Positions 1-7,807 of a stretch of DNA of 64,000 nt are shown in pieces. The notes below the pieces were generated by a model. That model had not been told where the DNA came from, made no database searches, and saw only the letters and a list, made by a program, of their open reading frames with translations. The position numbers were made by a program, and so were the translations under genes. How positions within the stretch are numbered: the first letter of the stretch is position 1; each line of letters begins with the position of its first letter. Source of the DNA: Nonomuraea polychroma (lineage in GTDB: Bacteria; Actinomycetota; Actinomycetes; Streptosporangiales; Streptosporangiaceae); assembly GCF_004011505.1 (NCBI RefSeq), contig NZ_SAUN01000001.1, positions 4,092,001-4,156,000 of the forward strand, read 5' to 3'.

Positions 1-735
1 CCCCTGATACGCCCCCCGGAAGGCATCGTGCCACTCAGCCGGCAAGAGCATCCACGCCACCGACAAATCCGTGGCAGGATCCCCAGAGGTGATGTCACCA
101 AAGTCGATCACGCCACTGATCCGGCCGCCATGAACCAAAAGGTTGGCCGGATGAAGATCGCCATGCACCCACACGGGAGGCTTCTCCCACCGCGGCGCCG
201 CGACCGCAGCCTCCCAAACCCGCATCACGGCCCCATGATCGACGAGATCGCCCACGATCCGCAGATTCTGAGCGACCGCCACACGGCGCTCCGCGAGCGG
301 GACACCACGGTAGGGATTCGCGGGCGCGTCCGGATCCGCAGGACCGTGCAACGCACCCAGAAACGCACCCAGAGTGACCGCGGCATCCCCCAGATCAGCA
401 GGCGGATTCCGCGAGGCGACCTCTCCCGGCAAGAACGGGACGACACTCCAAGACCACGGATAACCAAGACCCGGCCGCCCCACCCGCACCGGCGCGGGAA
501 CCGGCAGCGGCAACCGGGGCCCAAGAACCGGAAGCCACCGCACCTCATTCACCAGCAACCCGGCCGCCACCTCACGCCTCGGCAGCCGAACGACCAGCGC
601 ATGACCGACCCGAAAGATGACGTTGTCCCACCCATTGGCCATCACCTCGATCGGCAGGTGCGCAAGATCGGGATGCTGCACGGCCAAGAGACGCCGAACC
701 AGACCGGCGGAGACATCCACCTCGGCCGCCGGCAT
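1..735 (-). CDS. Aminoglycoside phosphotransferase (APH)-family kinase, C-terminus cut by window edge
   Basis: About 245 residues are visible and the frame is open to base 1. The APH/choline-kinase-like fold is shown by the catalytic loop HGDLHPANLL (about residues 191-200) and the metal-binding DFGD some 15 residues later, after an N-lobe with the sequence VMANGWDNVIFRVG. Such enzymes phosphorylate a small-molecule hydroxyl with ATP or GTP. The family includes drug-resistance and metabolic kinases, and the substrate here cannot be read from the sequence. ATG at 735 is the only good start before the reading frame loses similarity. No operon partner is visible; the DNA beyond its start holds a decayed gene on the other strand. 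Confidence 0.85.
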   Translation of the reverse strand, partial: MPAAEVDVSAGLVRRLLAVQHPDLAHLPIEVMANGWDNVIFRVGHALVVRLPRREVAAGLLVNEVRWLPVLGPRLPLPVPAPVRVGRPGLGYPWSWSVVPFLPGEVASRNPPADLGDAAVTLGAFLGALHGPADPDAPANPYRGVPLAERRVAVAQNLRIVGDLVDHGAVMRVWEAAVAAPRWEKPPVWVHGDLHPANLLVHGGRISGVIDFGDITSGDPATDLSVAWMLLPAEWHDAFRGAYQG

Positions 736-856
736 GCGATGAGGACCCACCCTGCGACCCTAACCGAGAGTCAATCAAGAACCGACCCGCGGCCGACCGC
801 ACCTCAAGGCTCCCGACAAGCAGAGCACCGCACCCGCACGCCGACACCTTCACGCG

Positions 857-1080
857 ACAACTAAGATCCGCCCATGTCCCGATCACCTGGCGGGCACGGC
901 ACTTCGGCCTCACCTGGCACCTGACCTCGACGACCAGCGCCAACACCCGGCCGTCCTACTTCGTCGACGAGCAACTAAGCGGCCCATTTCGGCATCGGCG
1001 ACACACCCACACCTTTGAATCGACCCACGACGCCGACAGCCGCACCGAGGCAACCCTCTGCCCAACACATCCCAGCCGAC
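857..1080 (+). pseudogene. SRPBCC (polyketide-cyclase-like) domain remnant
   Basis: One open frame reads a tryptophan-rich stretch (ITWRARHFGLTWHLTS), then FVDEQLSGPFRH and HTHTFEST. This resembles the C-terminal half of SRPBCC/START-type ligand-binding proteins of actinomycetes, where a FVDEQ-GPF-H pattern is common. An in-frame stop lies just upstream and the N-terminal half is missing. The 736-1140 interval holds no other recognisable gene. This is inferred from motif memory only, so the identity is moderate. Confidence 0.45.
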
Positions 1081-1140
1081 TCCCACGGCGAGATCGGCAA
1101 CCGCTGACCATCACTCCCCCGCCGACAACCACCCCGCGCA

Positions 1141-1839
1141 ATGCGCTTGTCCACCCATGCGGCACCGCACTACCGTGCCGATGTGGATCTCTTCTCACAC
1201 TCCTGGACGGCGTTGCGCACAACGGTCGCCGAACTCCCGGACGAAGACTTCGCACAACCGTCCGGCTGCACCGGCTGGCTCGTACGAGACCTGGTGTGCC
1301 ATCTCGTCATCGACGCCCAAGACGTCCTGATCACCCTCGTAACCCCCGCCGAAACAGAACCCACCCGCGACGCGGTCACCTACTGGGACGTCACCCAAAC
1401 ACCGCCCACCGGCGACGACCCCCTCGACGCACTGACCGTCCGGCTCGCCGCCGCCTACGAAGAGCCCCGGCTCCTCAAATTCCACCTCGACGACGTCGGC
1501 TCCGCCGCCGGCCGCGCCGCCGCACTCGCCGACCCAGCCCAACGGGTCAGCACCCGCGACCAGGTCCTCACCGCGGGCGACTACCTCTCCGCGTACGTCC
1601 TGGAATGGACCCTGCACCACCTCGACCTCGTCGCGCACCTCCCAGACGCCGCGGAACCACCCGCGGAAGGACTCGCCCGGTCCCGCGAGCTGCTGGAGAA
1701 GATCGCCGGGACCGCATTCCCCGCATCCCTCTCCGACAAGGACGCACTGCTCATCGGCACCGGACGGCGCGCCCCGACCGACGCGGAGAAGACCGCACTG
1801 GGCGAGCTGGCCGCGAAACTCCCGCTCGTCCTTGGATGA
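1141..1839 (+). CDS. Mycothiol-dependent maleylpyruvate isomerase-family protein (DinB-like)
   Basis: The protein has 232 residues. Its N-terminal part (WTALRTTVAELPDEDF, then PSGCTGWLVRDLVCHL) is the hallmark of the MDMPI_N/TIGR03083 family of DinB-like four-helix proteins. A conserved histidine (VCHLV) and later YVLEWTLHHLDL provide the likely metal ligands. Family members include mycothiol-dependent isomerases and mycothiol S-transferases, and the real substrate is not deducible. No clear ribosome binding site precedes ATG 1141, and an in-frame GTG about 14 codons later is an alternative start. The gene converges with the DUF6493 gene. Confidence 0.8.
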   Translation: MRLSTHAAPHYRADVDLFSHSWTALRTTVAELPDEDFAQPSGCTGWLVRDLVCHLVIDAQDVLITLVTPAETEPTRDAVTYWDVTQTPPTGDDPLDALTVRLAAAYEEPRLLKFHLDDVGSAAGRAAALADPAQRVSTRDQVLTAGDYLSAYVLEWTLHHLDLVAHLPDAAEPPAEGLARSRELLEKIAGTAFPASLSDKDALLIGTGRRAPTDAEKTALGELAAKLPLVLG

Positions 1840-1947
1840 TTGTCAGGCTGAACGGGGCCTTCGAGACCACCTCGTCTCCTCTTCGGAGAGGTTCTGTTAA
1901 AAGGGTTAAAACACAATCCTTAAACCCGCCGCCTTTACAATGTAGAT
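1840..1947. terminator. Convergent intergenic region, possible bidirectional terminator
   Basis: A 5-bp stem with a TCGG loop (CCTCTTCGGAGAGG) is followed by an imperfect A/T-containing hairpin (GGGTTAA...TTAAACCC). Both lie between two converging genes, so a terminator role is plausible. Neither stem is strong. The 20-base element at 1929-1948 recurs at 7781-7800. Confidence 0.35.
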
Positions 1948-4518
1948 TCATAAGCGGACGAGCTGGATCAGTCGCCGCGCCTCCTGGATGAGCCTGCTCG
2001 ACCCTTTACGCGCCGCGATCATCGCCACCTCCGGAAGCTTTGCACGCACCCCCGCGATCCTCGCCGCCCTCGCCCCCGCCGCCAGCAGGTCGGCCAACCC
2101 GGCGCGGGGCCGTTCGCCATCCTGCGGCAGCAACCCCGGCAGCAGCCGCACGACCACCTCCCACACCGCCTCGTGCGCACCGGCCTGAGTGGCATCGTCC
2201 AGCGCCGACACCACCCGATTGAGCTTGACGACATCACCCGTGACCAGCGTCGTGACCGCCTGCGCCAGCTCCTCCGCCGGGACTTCGCCGCGCGCGGCCA
2301 GCGTCAGCAGCGCGTCGGTCGCGCCCGCCCGATCGGCCGCCGCCGCGTGGCCCATGCCACAGGCGAGCGCGTACGCCATCCCGTCACCGAGCGGGCCATC
2401 CCCCTGCGCCAGACTCGCCAGCACCTGCGCGTGCCCGCCGCTCCCGTCCTTCTCGGACACCAGCGTGCCGAGCAGGTGCGCCGCCACGATCTCACGATGC
2501 GACGGCAGGGCCGGCGGCCACCACTCCGGCGTGTCGGAGTAGCCCGGCCGAGTCTCCAGCACCTCACGGAACAGCTCACCCACAACCGGCACCGCCATGT
2601 GCGCGCGCACCTCGTGCCAGCCATAGCCGCCGTAACTCTCGTGCCAGCCCACAGAGACCGTCACCGTAGGGTCGGCCGGCCGGTCACCCCGCATCCACGC
2701 AGCACTGGCCTGGCCCGCCGGCGAGCTCAGCCGCCCGGCCCGCGCCAGATCCGCCGCGGAGATCGTACGCGGGAGCCGCAGCAGGGCCTGGGCGAGGTCG
2801 CCGGGCAGTGCGTCCACTCCGGCGGCTTCGAGACGCTCGATCCGGTCGAGCAGCACACCGGGATCGACGTGGCCGGTCCCGGCCGTGGGCGTGGCCAGGA
2901 TGACGGGGTAGCCGCCGCCGCTCAGCAAGCAAGCGGCGAGCTCGCGGGCGCGGCGCAGGTAGAGCTCGTCGAGCGCGCCGAGATCGCTCGGCCGGCTGCG
3001 GCGGGGCGCCTTGTCCCGCGACAGCGCCACGCTGTCCTGCGGGGAGGCGAAGGCCAGGAAAGCCAGGCGAAAGCCTTCGACCACACTCTCGTGGACCTCG
3101 TAGCCGTAGTGGCCGAACACGTGCGGATCGAACGGATGCCACCACGGCCGTAACGCCGTGCGCAGCGCCTCGGGGGCTCGGTGCGACCATTCTGCCAGCC
3201 CGGCCAGGAGGCGCTCGAAGTCGTACGGGTCCGGCGGCCAGCTGAAGACGGTCACCGCGTGCGCGAGCTCCTCCACAGAGCCGAAGGGCGGCTCGATCCG
3301 GCGACCGTCCTGGACCGCGGACAACGGCGTGACCGGGACCTCCCCCGCGGCGATGCCGCCTCCGTACGCGGCCGACACCTTCTCCCGCAGTTCGGCGGGC
3401 AGCCCGGCGGCCGCGTCGCGCACCGCCTCCCGCCCGTCCGCGCCGGACCGCGGCGCCAGCTTCACGGCCAGCCGCACGGCCCGCTCCTGCAGCGCCAGCG
3501 TGTCCTGCGCGAAGATCATGGCCATGGCGCGCAAGACCGTGTCCACCCGCGGCGCCCCGCCCGCGGGCGGCAGGCGCAGCACCGCGTCACCGGCCCACGA
3601 GATCGCGGCGCGCAACAGCTTCTTCTCCGGCCGGAACGCCAGCGCCTCCAGCGCCTCGCCGAACAACTCCTCCTCCAGCCGCCCGGCCTCCTCCAGCCGC
3701 CGCAGCTGAGCCAGCGCCAGGTCCGCCACCGCGACCGGCCCGGCCGGCAGCAGCCTGGCATAATCCCTGGCCCGCTCGGCCGCCTCATCCAAATCCAGGT
3801 CAAGCCGGTCGTGCAGGCCCACCAGCGGGGTCAGCGCCGCGGGCCCGTCGCGCAGCAGCCGCCCCAGGAGGCCGTCGATCACCGCCGCCCGATCCAGCAG
3901 CCCATGCTCGAGCAACCGCACGACGCCCTCCACCACGCGCCAGACATCCACCAGGCCCAGGCCGTCGATCTCGAACAGGCGCGGCCCGTACGCCGCCAGC
4001 AACGGATCCCCGGCCGCCATGGCCGGATCGAGCCCGCTCGTCCGGTCGCCGAGCTCGCGCAGCCAACCCGTCATGAAGGGGTCACTGTCCGGCGGCCGGA
4101 CTCCGGTCTCCCGCACGAGCGCCGCGGCCACCGCCCACGGCCACACGTCCGCGTGGCGCAGCCGCCCGGCCAGACGCAACGCCACGTCCGCCTGCCAGTC
4201 CACGGGCCGCCGGCGCAGCAGCTCCAGCACCCGGCCGACGACCCGGTCCTGGACCTGCCACCGGAAGTCACGGCGCAGCAGCCAGCCGGTCACGGCCGAA
4301 GCGCCGCTCAGGCTGCCCGCGCCCGCCATCAGCAGGGGCCTCAGCTGCCGGTCCCACTCCCGCCAGTCCAGGACGCCACGGGACCGCGCCGTCAGGCATG
4401 TCGGCAGCTCAGCCGCCACCACCTTGCGTTCGGCCGGGCCCAGCTCGCCGACCAGGCGGATCGTGCCGACCACGTCGCCGGCCCGGATGTGTTTGAGCAG
4501 GTCGTCCCACGCGCTCAC
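1948..4518 (-). CDS. DUF6493 family protein, large cytoplasmic protein of unknown function
   Basis: The protein has 856 residues. The start is set at GTG 4518, preceded by a strong AGGAGGT Shine-Dalgarno sequence; the frame stays open much further upstream but would then cross the divergent SnoaL-like gene. The N-terminus (SAWDDLLKHIRAGD, then LGPAERKVVAAELP) matches the start of actinobacterial DUF6493 proteins. The remainder is helical and repeat-like, rich in RLLARG/LAG segments, with no catalytic motif I can point to and no signal peptide or membrane helices. Related genes in actinomycetes often sit near SWIM zinc-finger or MoxR-ATPase genes, which are absent here. Function unknown. Confidence 0.8.
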   Translation of the reverse strand: MSAWDDLLKHIRAGDVVGTIRLVGELGPAERKVVAAELPTCLTARSRGVLDWREWDRQLRPLLMAGAGSLSGASAVTGWLLRRDFRWQVQDRVVGRVLELLRRRPVDWQADVALRLAGRLRHADVWPWAVAAALVRETGVRPPDSDPFMTGWLRELGDRTSGLDPAMAAGDPLLAAYGPRLFEIDGLGLVDVWRVVEGVVRLLEHGLLDRAAVIDGLLGRLLRDGPAALTPLVGLHDRLDLDLDEAAERARDYARLLPAGPVAVADLALAQLRRLEEAGRLEEELFGEALEALAFRPEKKLLRAAISWAGDAVLRLPPAGGAPRVDTVLRAMAMIFAQDTLALQERAVRLAVKLAPRSGADGREAVRDAAAGLPAELREKVSAAYGGGIAAGEVPVTPLSAVQDGRRIEPPFGSVEELAHAVTVFSWPPDPYDFERLLAGLAEWSHRAPEALRTALRPWWHPFDPHVFGHYGYEVHESVVEGFRLAFLAFASPQDSVALSRDKAPRRSRPSDLGALDELYLRRARELAACLLSGGGYPVILATPTAGTGHVDPGVLLDRIERLEAAGVDALPGDLAQALLRLPRTISAADLARAGRLSSPAGQASAAWMRGDRPADPTVTVSVGWHESYGGYGWHEVRAHMAVPVVGELFREVLETRPGYSDTPEWWPPALPSHREIVAAHLLGTLVSEKDGSGGHAQVLASLAQGDGPLGDGMAYALACGMGHAAAADRAGATDALLTLAARGEVPAEELAQAVTTLVTGDVVKLNRVVSALDDATQAGAHEAVWEVVVRLLPGLLPQDGERPRAGLADLLAAGARAARIAGVRAKLPEVAMIAARKGSSRLIQEARRLIQLVRL

Positions 4519-4644
4519 GCGGACACCTCCTGGCGGAGGCGGCGCGCCCCCTTGCGAGTATCGGCTCACCATGATCGGGACCCTAGCGGCCACCCACGAC
4601 AATCCCGGCCCGCCGCGACCCACGGCCGCCCGACCCACTCGTGA

Positions 4645-4675
4645 TATGATCATTTTGTCATGAACAGTCATGACA
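4645..4675 (+). promoter_or_regulatory. Leaderless promoter with palindromic operator over the start codon
   Basis: A TATGAT -10 hexamer at 4645-4650 places the transcript start at or just before ATG 4660, so the mRNA is probably leaderless. A perfect 8-bp inverted repeat, TGTCATGA-N4-TCATGACA (4656-4675), covers the start codon. A repressor bound there would block initiation directly. Confidence 0.5.
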
Positions 4676-5058
4676 CTTCGCAGCCGCACGTGATCCTCGC
4701 CGGCGACCCCGACACCCCCGCCGCCCGTTTCGTCGCGGCCATGAACTCCGGCGACCCTCAGGCACTCGACCACGTCTACGAGCCCGACGCCGTCCTCGTC
4801 CCGGTCCCCGGCCAGCCCGTCACCGGCCCCGCGCGCCTGGCCGCCAACCAGCACCTGCAAAGCCTCGGAATCCCCATCGAGGCCCGCCACGCCTACGTCG
4901 CCGGCGACATCGCGCTGCTCATCGTGGACTGGTCCATGCGCGGCACCGCACGCGACGGCAGCACCGTCGACCTCAGCGGCACCGCCACCGACGTCGCCCG
5001 CCGCGGCGCCGACGGCCAATGGCGCTACGTCATCGACAACCCGCACGGCACCGCCTGA
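4660..5058 (+). CDS. SnoaL-like / NTF2-like (ketosteroid-isomerase-fold) protein
   Basis: The protein has 132 residues, typical for the NTF2-like alpha+beta cone fold. The pattern PAARFVAAMNSGDPQALDHVYEPDAVLVP (first helices and strand), then TGPARLAANQHL and a C-terminal strand with VARRGADGQWRYVIDNP, is the classic DUF4440/SnoaL-like layout. Family members are isomerases, cyclases or binding proteins; no catalytic assignment is possible here. It is transcribed away from the DUF6493 gene from a probable leaderless promoter with an operator across its start codon, and is followed by a strong hairpin. Confidence 0.8.
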   Translation: MNSHDTSQPHVILAGDPDTPAARFVAAMNSGDPQALDHVYEPDAVLVPVPGQPVTGPARLAANQHLQSLGIPIEARHAYVAGDIALLIVDWSMRGTARDGSTVDLSGTATDVARRGADGQWRYVIDNPHGTA

Positions 5059-5092
5059 CCGCGGCAATCCTGAAGCCTGTTTAGAAAGGCCG

Positions 5093-5138
5093 GCCGGTCG
5101 GAGCCATGCGTCGCCATCGACGAGCGGCTCCGACCGGC
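5093..5138 (+). terminator. Inverted repeat followed by T run, probable terminator of the SnoaL-like gene
   Basis: Perfect 13-bp arms (GCCGGTCGGAGCC at 5093-5105 and its complement at 5126-5138) enclose a 20-base loop and are followed by TTTTCT. The position, 35 bases after the upstream stop, fits a rho-independent terminator. The right arm overlaps the decayed NmrA fragment. Confidence 0.5.
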
Positions 5139-5283
5139 TTTTCTGACCCAAGGCGGGCACGGCGGCAAGGCGTACCTGCTGACCGGCCCCGAGCCGTCGC
5201 CCGCCGTACGGCAGATCACCGGCCGGGAGCCGCGCACCTTCGAGCAGTGGGTACGGGAGCACGCCCACCACTTCACAACATGA
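5110..5283 (+). pseudogene. C-terminal remnant of an NmrA-type NAD(P)H-binding oxidoreductase
   Basis: About 57 codons survive in one frame: GGHGGKAYLLTGPEP, a jump, then REPRTFEQWVREHAHHF and a stop. GxAYLLTGPE and the terminal FxxWVxEHAxxF segment are typical of the C-terminal part of NmrA-like quinone or NAD(P)H-binding proteins. The Rossmann domain is absent and the middle is deleted, so this is a relic. Confidence 0.6.
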
Positions 5284-5295
5284 AAACGATTGTCA
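5281..5295 (+). promoter_or_regulatory. Zur box (zinc-uptake regulator operator)
   Basis: TGAAAACGATTGTCA is a near-perfect 7-1-7 palindrome matching the actinobacterial Zur consensus (TGAAAATCATTTTCA type). It lies about 55 bases before the permease start, just upstream of a CATACT -10 candidate at 5306-5311. It predicts repression by zinc-bound Zur. Confidence 0.75.
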
Positions 5296-5349
5296 CCCGA
5301 CATGCCATACTGAACCCTCCAAAAACCGGCCACGGAGGGCAACCACCAG

Positions 5350-6339
5350 ATGACCGCGACAACGGACCGGCCGGCCCCGGAACGCTCAGGCCCGGCACTC
5401 GGACCGCCGTGGGCATTCCTCGGCCTGGTGGCACTGCTGGTCGCAGGCAGGTTCCTGCTCGCGCCCCACCTGACCGACCCGGCACTGCGGACCTGGGCCA
5501 CCGTGTTCGTGGCCGTGTGCGTGCAGGCCATCCCCTTCCTGGTGTTCGGCGTGGCACTGTCAGCGGCGATCACCGCATTCGTACCCGCCTCGTTCTGGAC
5601 GAGGGCATTGCCCCGGCAACCCTACGCGGCTGTGCCGGTGGCGGGGGTGGCCGGAGCGGTGCTGCCCGGCTGCGAATGCGCGTCGGTCCCGGTCGCCTCC
5701 GGACTCATGGCACGAGGCGTCGCCGCCCCGGCGGCCCTGGCGTTCCTGCTGGCCTCACCGGCCATCAACCCGGTCGTGCTCATCGCCACAGCCGTCGCCT
5801 TCCCCGGCAACCCATCCATGGTGGTGGCCCGGTTCACCGCCTCGCTGGCGGTGGCGGTGCTCGCGGGCTGGATCTGGGCGCGATTCGGGCGCGCCGCCTG
5901 GCTGCCCGCCCCGCGCCGCCAGGCCGAACCGGGCCAAAGCCGATGGGGCGCCTTCCTCGACGCCATGTGCCACGACCTCCTGCACGCCGGCGGATACCTC
6001 GTCGTCGGCGCCCTGGCCGCCGCGACGCTGAACGTCGTGATCCCCCGCGAATGGCTGACCGCCCTCGGCGGCATACCGGTCGTGTCGGTACTGGTACTGG
6101 CCTTTCTGGCGGTCCTGCTGTCGATCTGCTCCGAAGCCGACGCCTTCGTGGCGGCCTCGCTCACGACGTTCTCACCCACCGCCAAGCTCGCGTTCCTCGT
6201 GGTCGGGCCCATCGTGGACCTGAAACTGATCGCCCTGCACACCGGCACCTTCGGCCGGGCCTTCGCCTGGCGTTTCGTGCCGCTCACGCTGACACTGGCG
6301 ATCGCCGTCAGCTTCGTCACAGGCTGGGCACTGCTGTGA
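5350..6339 (+). CDS. ArsP/UPF0718-type permease, probably zinc-regulated
   Basis: The protein has 329 residues and about eight hydrophobic helices, characteristic of the PF03773 permease family. The hallmark GCECASVPVASGL (about residues 102-114) and the second-repeat motif CSEADAFVAASL are both present; their cysteines and acidic residues are conserved in the family and may bind metal or thiol ligands. In actinomycetes this permease is regularly followed by TIGR03943 proteins, and the pair is known from Zur regulons. That agrees with the Zur box upstream. The stop overlaps the next gene's start (GTGA), so they are co-translated. The transported species is not proven. Confidence 0.85.
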   Translation: MTATTDRPAPERSGPALGPPWAFLGLVALLVAGRFLLAPHLTDPALRTWATVFVAVCVQAIPFLVFGVALSAAITAFVPASFWTRALPRQPYAAVPVAGVAGAVLPGCECASVPVASGLMARGVAAPAALAFLLASPAINPVVLIATAVAFPGNPSMVVARFTASLAVAVLAGWIWARFGRAAWLPAPRRQAEPGQSRWGAFLDAMCHDLLHAGGYLVVGALAAATLNVVIPREWLTALGGIPVVSVLVLAFLAVLLSICSEADAFVAASLTTFSPTAKLAFLVVGPIVDLKLIALHTGTFGRAFAWRFVPLTLTLAIAVSFVTGWALL

Positions 6340-6998
6340 ACCGACAGGCCCAGGGATGGCTCCTGGTAGTGCTCGGCGCGACGCTGCTGAGCGTGTCGGC
6401 GTTCTCGGCGATGTACGCCAACTACGTCAGGACCGGGTTCCGCCCCGCACTGGTGACCACCGGCGCGATCCTGGTGGCGCTCGGCCTGGCAGCGGCCTTC
6501 CGGCGGCGACGGCCCGGCCAGCACGCACCCCGGGTGGCGTGGCTGCTGGCGGCACCCGTCTTCGCGATCGTGCTCATCGCGCCACCCGCGCTCGGCTCGT
6601 ACGCCGCCCGCCGCCAAACCACCGCTCCCCCACCCGCCACCGCCTACACCGGGCCCCCGGCCGCCGACCTGACACTCGGCGAGTTCATCGGCCGTGCCTA
6701 CGGCACCTCCACATCCCTCGCGGGCCGGCCGGTGCGGCTGACCGGCTTCGCCGTGACGTCCGGGCGCGGCTGGCACCTCACCAGGATGCGGATCAACTGC
6801 TGCGCCGCCGACGCGCTCGCCCTGGAGGTCACCGTCGAAGGCGCACCGGCCCCGCCCGAGGACTCCTGGGTACGGGTCACCGGCACCTGGGTGCCCTGGA
6901 AGAACGGCATCCCCCGCGACTACACGCCACCCGCCATCGCCGCAACAGAGATCGTCAGGATCGAGCCGCCCGCCGAGCCGTACGAGGAGCCCACGTGA
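6336..6998 (+). CDS. TIGR03943 family membrane protein, first of a tandem pair
   Basis: The protein has 220 residues. Two N-terminal membrane helices (about 8-25 and 38-55) and a third (about 70-90, ending APPALGSYAA) precede an exported C-terminal domain with LTLGEFIGRAYG, RPVRLTGFAV, and the family signature RMRINCCAADALAL. It closes with the OB-like WVRVTGTWVP. The paired cysteines in NCCAAD are a plausible metal site. The GTG start overlaps the permease stop and the next gene starts inside this stop, forming a translationally coupled zinc-responsive operon. It probably partners the permease. Confidence 0.82.
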   Translation: MNRQAQGWLLVVLGATLLSVSAFSAMYANYVRTGFRPALVTTGAILVALGLAAAFRRRRPGQHAPRVAWLLAAPVFAIVLIAPPALGSYAARRQTTAPPPATAYTGPPAADLTLGEFIGRAYGTSTSLAGRPVRLTGFAVTSGRGWHLTRMRINCCAADALALEVTVEGAPAPPEDSWVRVTGTWVPWKNGIPRDYTPPAIAATEIVRIEPPAEPYEEPT

Positions 6999-7767
6999 GC
7001 CGGACGTCCCAAGCTCTGCTCCTGCTCCAGCTCGGCGCGGCACTACTGTGGATCTCCGCCTTCTCAGCCGACTTCACCAACTACGTCAAACCAGGCTTCC
7101 AGCCCCTGCTGATCACCGCCGGCGCCGTGCTGACCGTCCTCGGGGCGGCGGTCCCGGCCCTCGAACGGCGGCGCCGACGCCAGGCGGCCATCACCCCCGC
7201 CGCCCTCGAGGAAGAGCTGCACCTGGCCCGGTTACTGGGCCGCGAGCCCGTCGTCCCCACCCCGACGGCCGCCCACGAGGAACACCACGACCCGGTCCGG
7301 ATCGCATGGCTGCTGGCCGCCCCGGCCGCCGCCATCTTCCTGGTCGCGCCGCCGGCACTCGGCTCGTACACCGTCCAACAAGCAGAGCACGCCCCCGCCC
7401 CTCCCCCGCCGTCCGTCGTGGACGCCGCCCTGCGACCGCTCAAGCACGGCCGGGTCAACGACCTGACCATGAGCGAGTTTGCCGGCCGCGCCTGGTCCGC
7501 GCCCGCCTCGCTGAAGGGCAAGAGGGTACGGCTGACCGGCTTCGCCGTCCCATCCCCCGGAGGATGGCATCTCGCGCGCCTGCGCATCGGCTGCTGCGCG
7601 GCCGATGCCCAGACGATGAAGGTGACCGTCAAGGGCCGCCCGCCCCCGCGGCCGACACCTGGGTACGCGTCACCGGCACCTGGATCCCCGCCCCGCGGAC
7701 GGTCGTACCGGCGCTGGCTGTCGTTGAAATAGAGGAGGTCAACGCTCCTGACGTGCCATACGAGTAG
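6995..7767 (+). pseudogene. Second TIGR03943 family gene, single-base frameshift near the C-terminus
   Basis: It starts at GTG 6995, overlapping the previous stop. The layout copies its neighbour: membrane helices, the APPALGSYT segment, the motif LTMSEFAGRAW, then RLRIGCCAADAQTMKVTVKG. A longer hydrophilic linker (about residues 50-80) distinguishes it. Just after VKG, in a C-rich run at about 7640-7655, the frame shifts. The upstream frame ends at 7732, while the expected tail ADTWVRVTGTWIP and a stop at 7767 are in another frame. The whole reading is otherwise intact, so it is either a recent pseudogene or a sequencing indel. Confidence 0.75.
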
Positions 7768-7807
7768 AGGCCACCAGCGACCGCCTTTGCATTGTAGATT
7801 TCTTACG

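Noticed and set aside
2173..4644. Long plus-strand frames across the DUF6493 gene
   Set aside because: Antisense shadows with Arg/Pro/Gln-rich translation and no domain.
4519..5271. N-terminal extension of the DUF6493 frame
   Set aside because: It would cross the SnoaL-like gene; a strong AGGAGGT supports GTG 4518.
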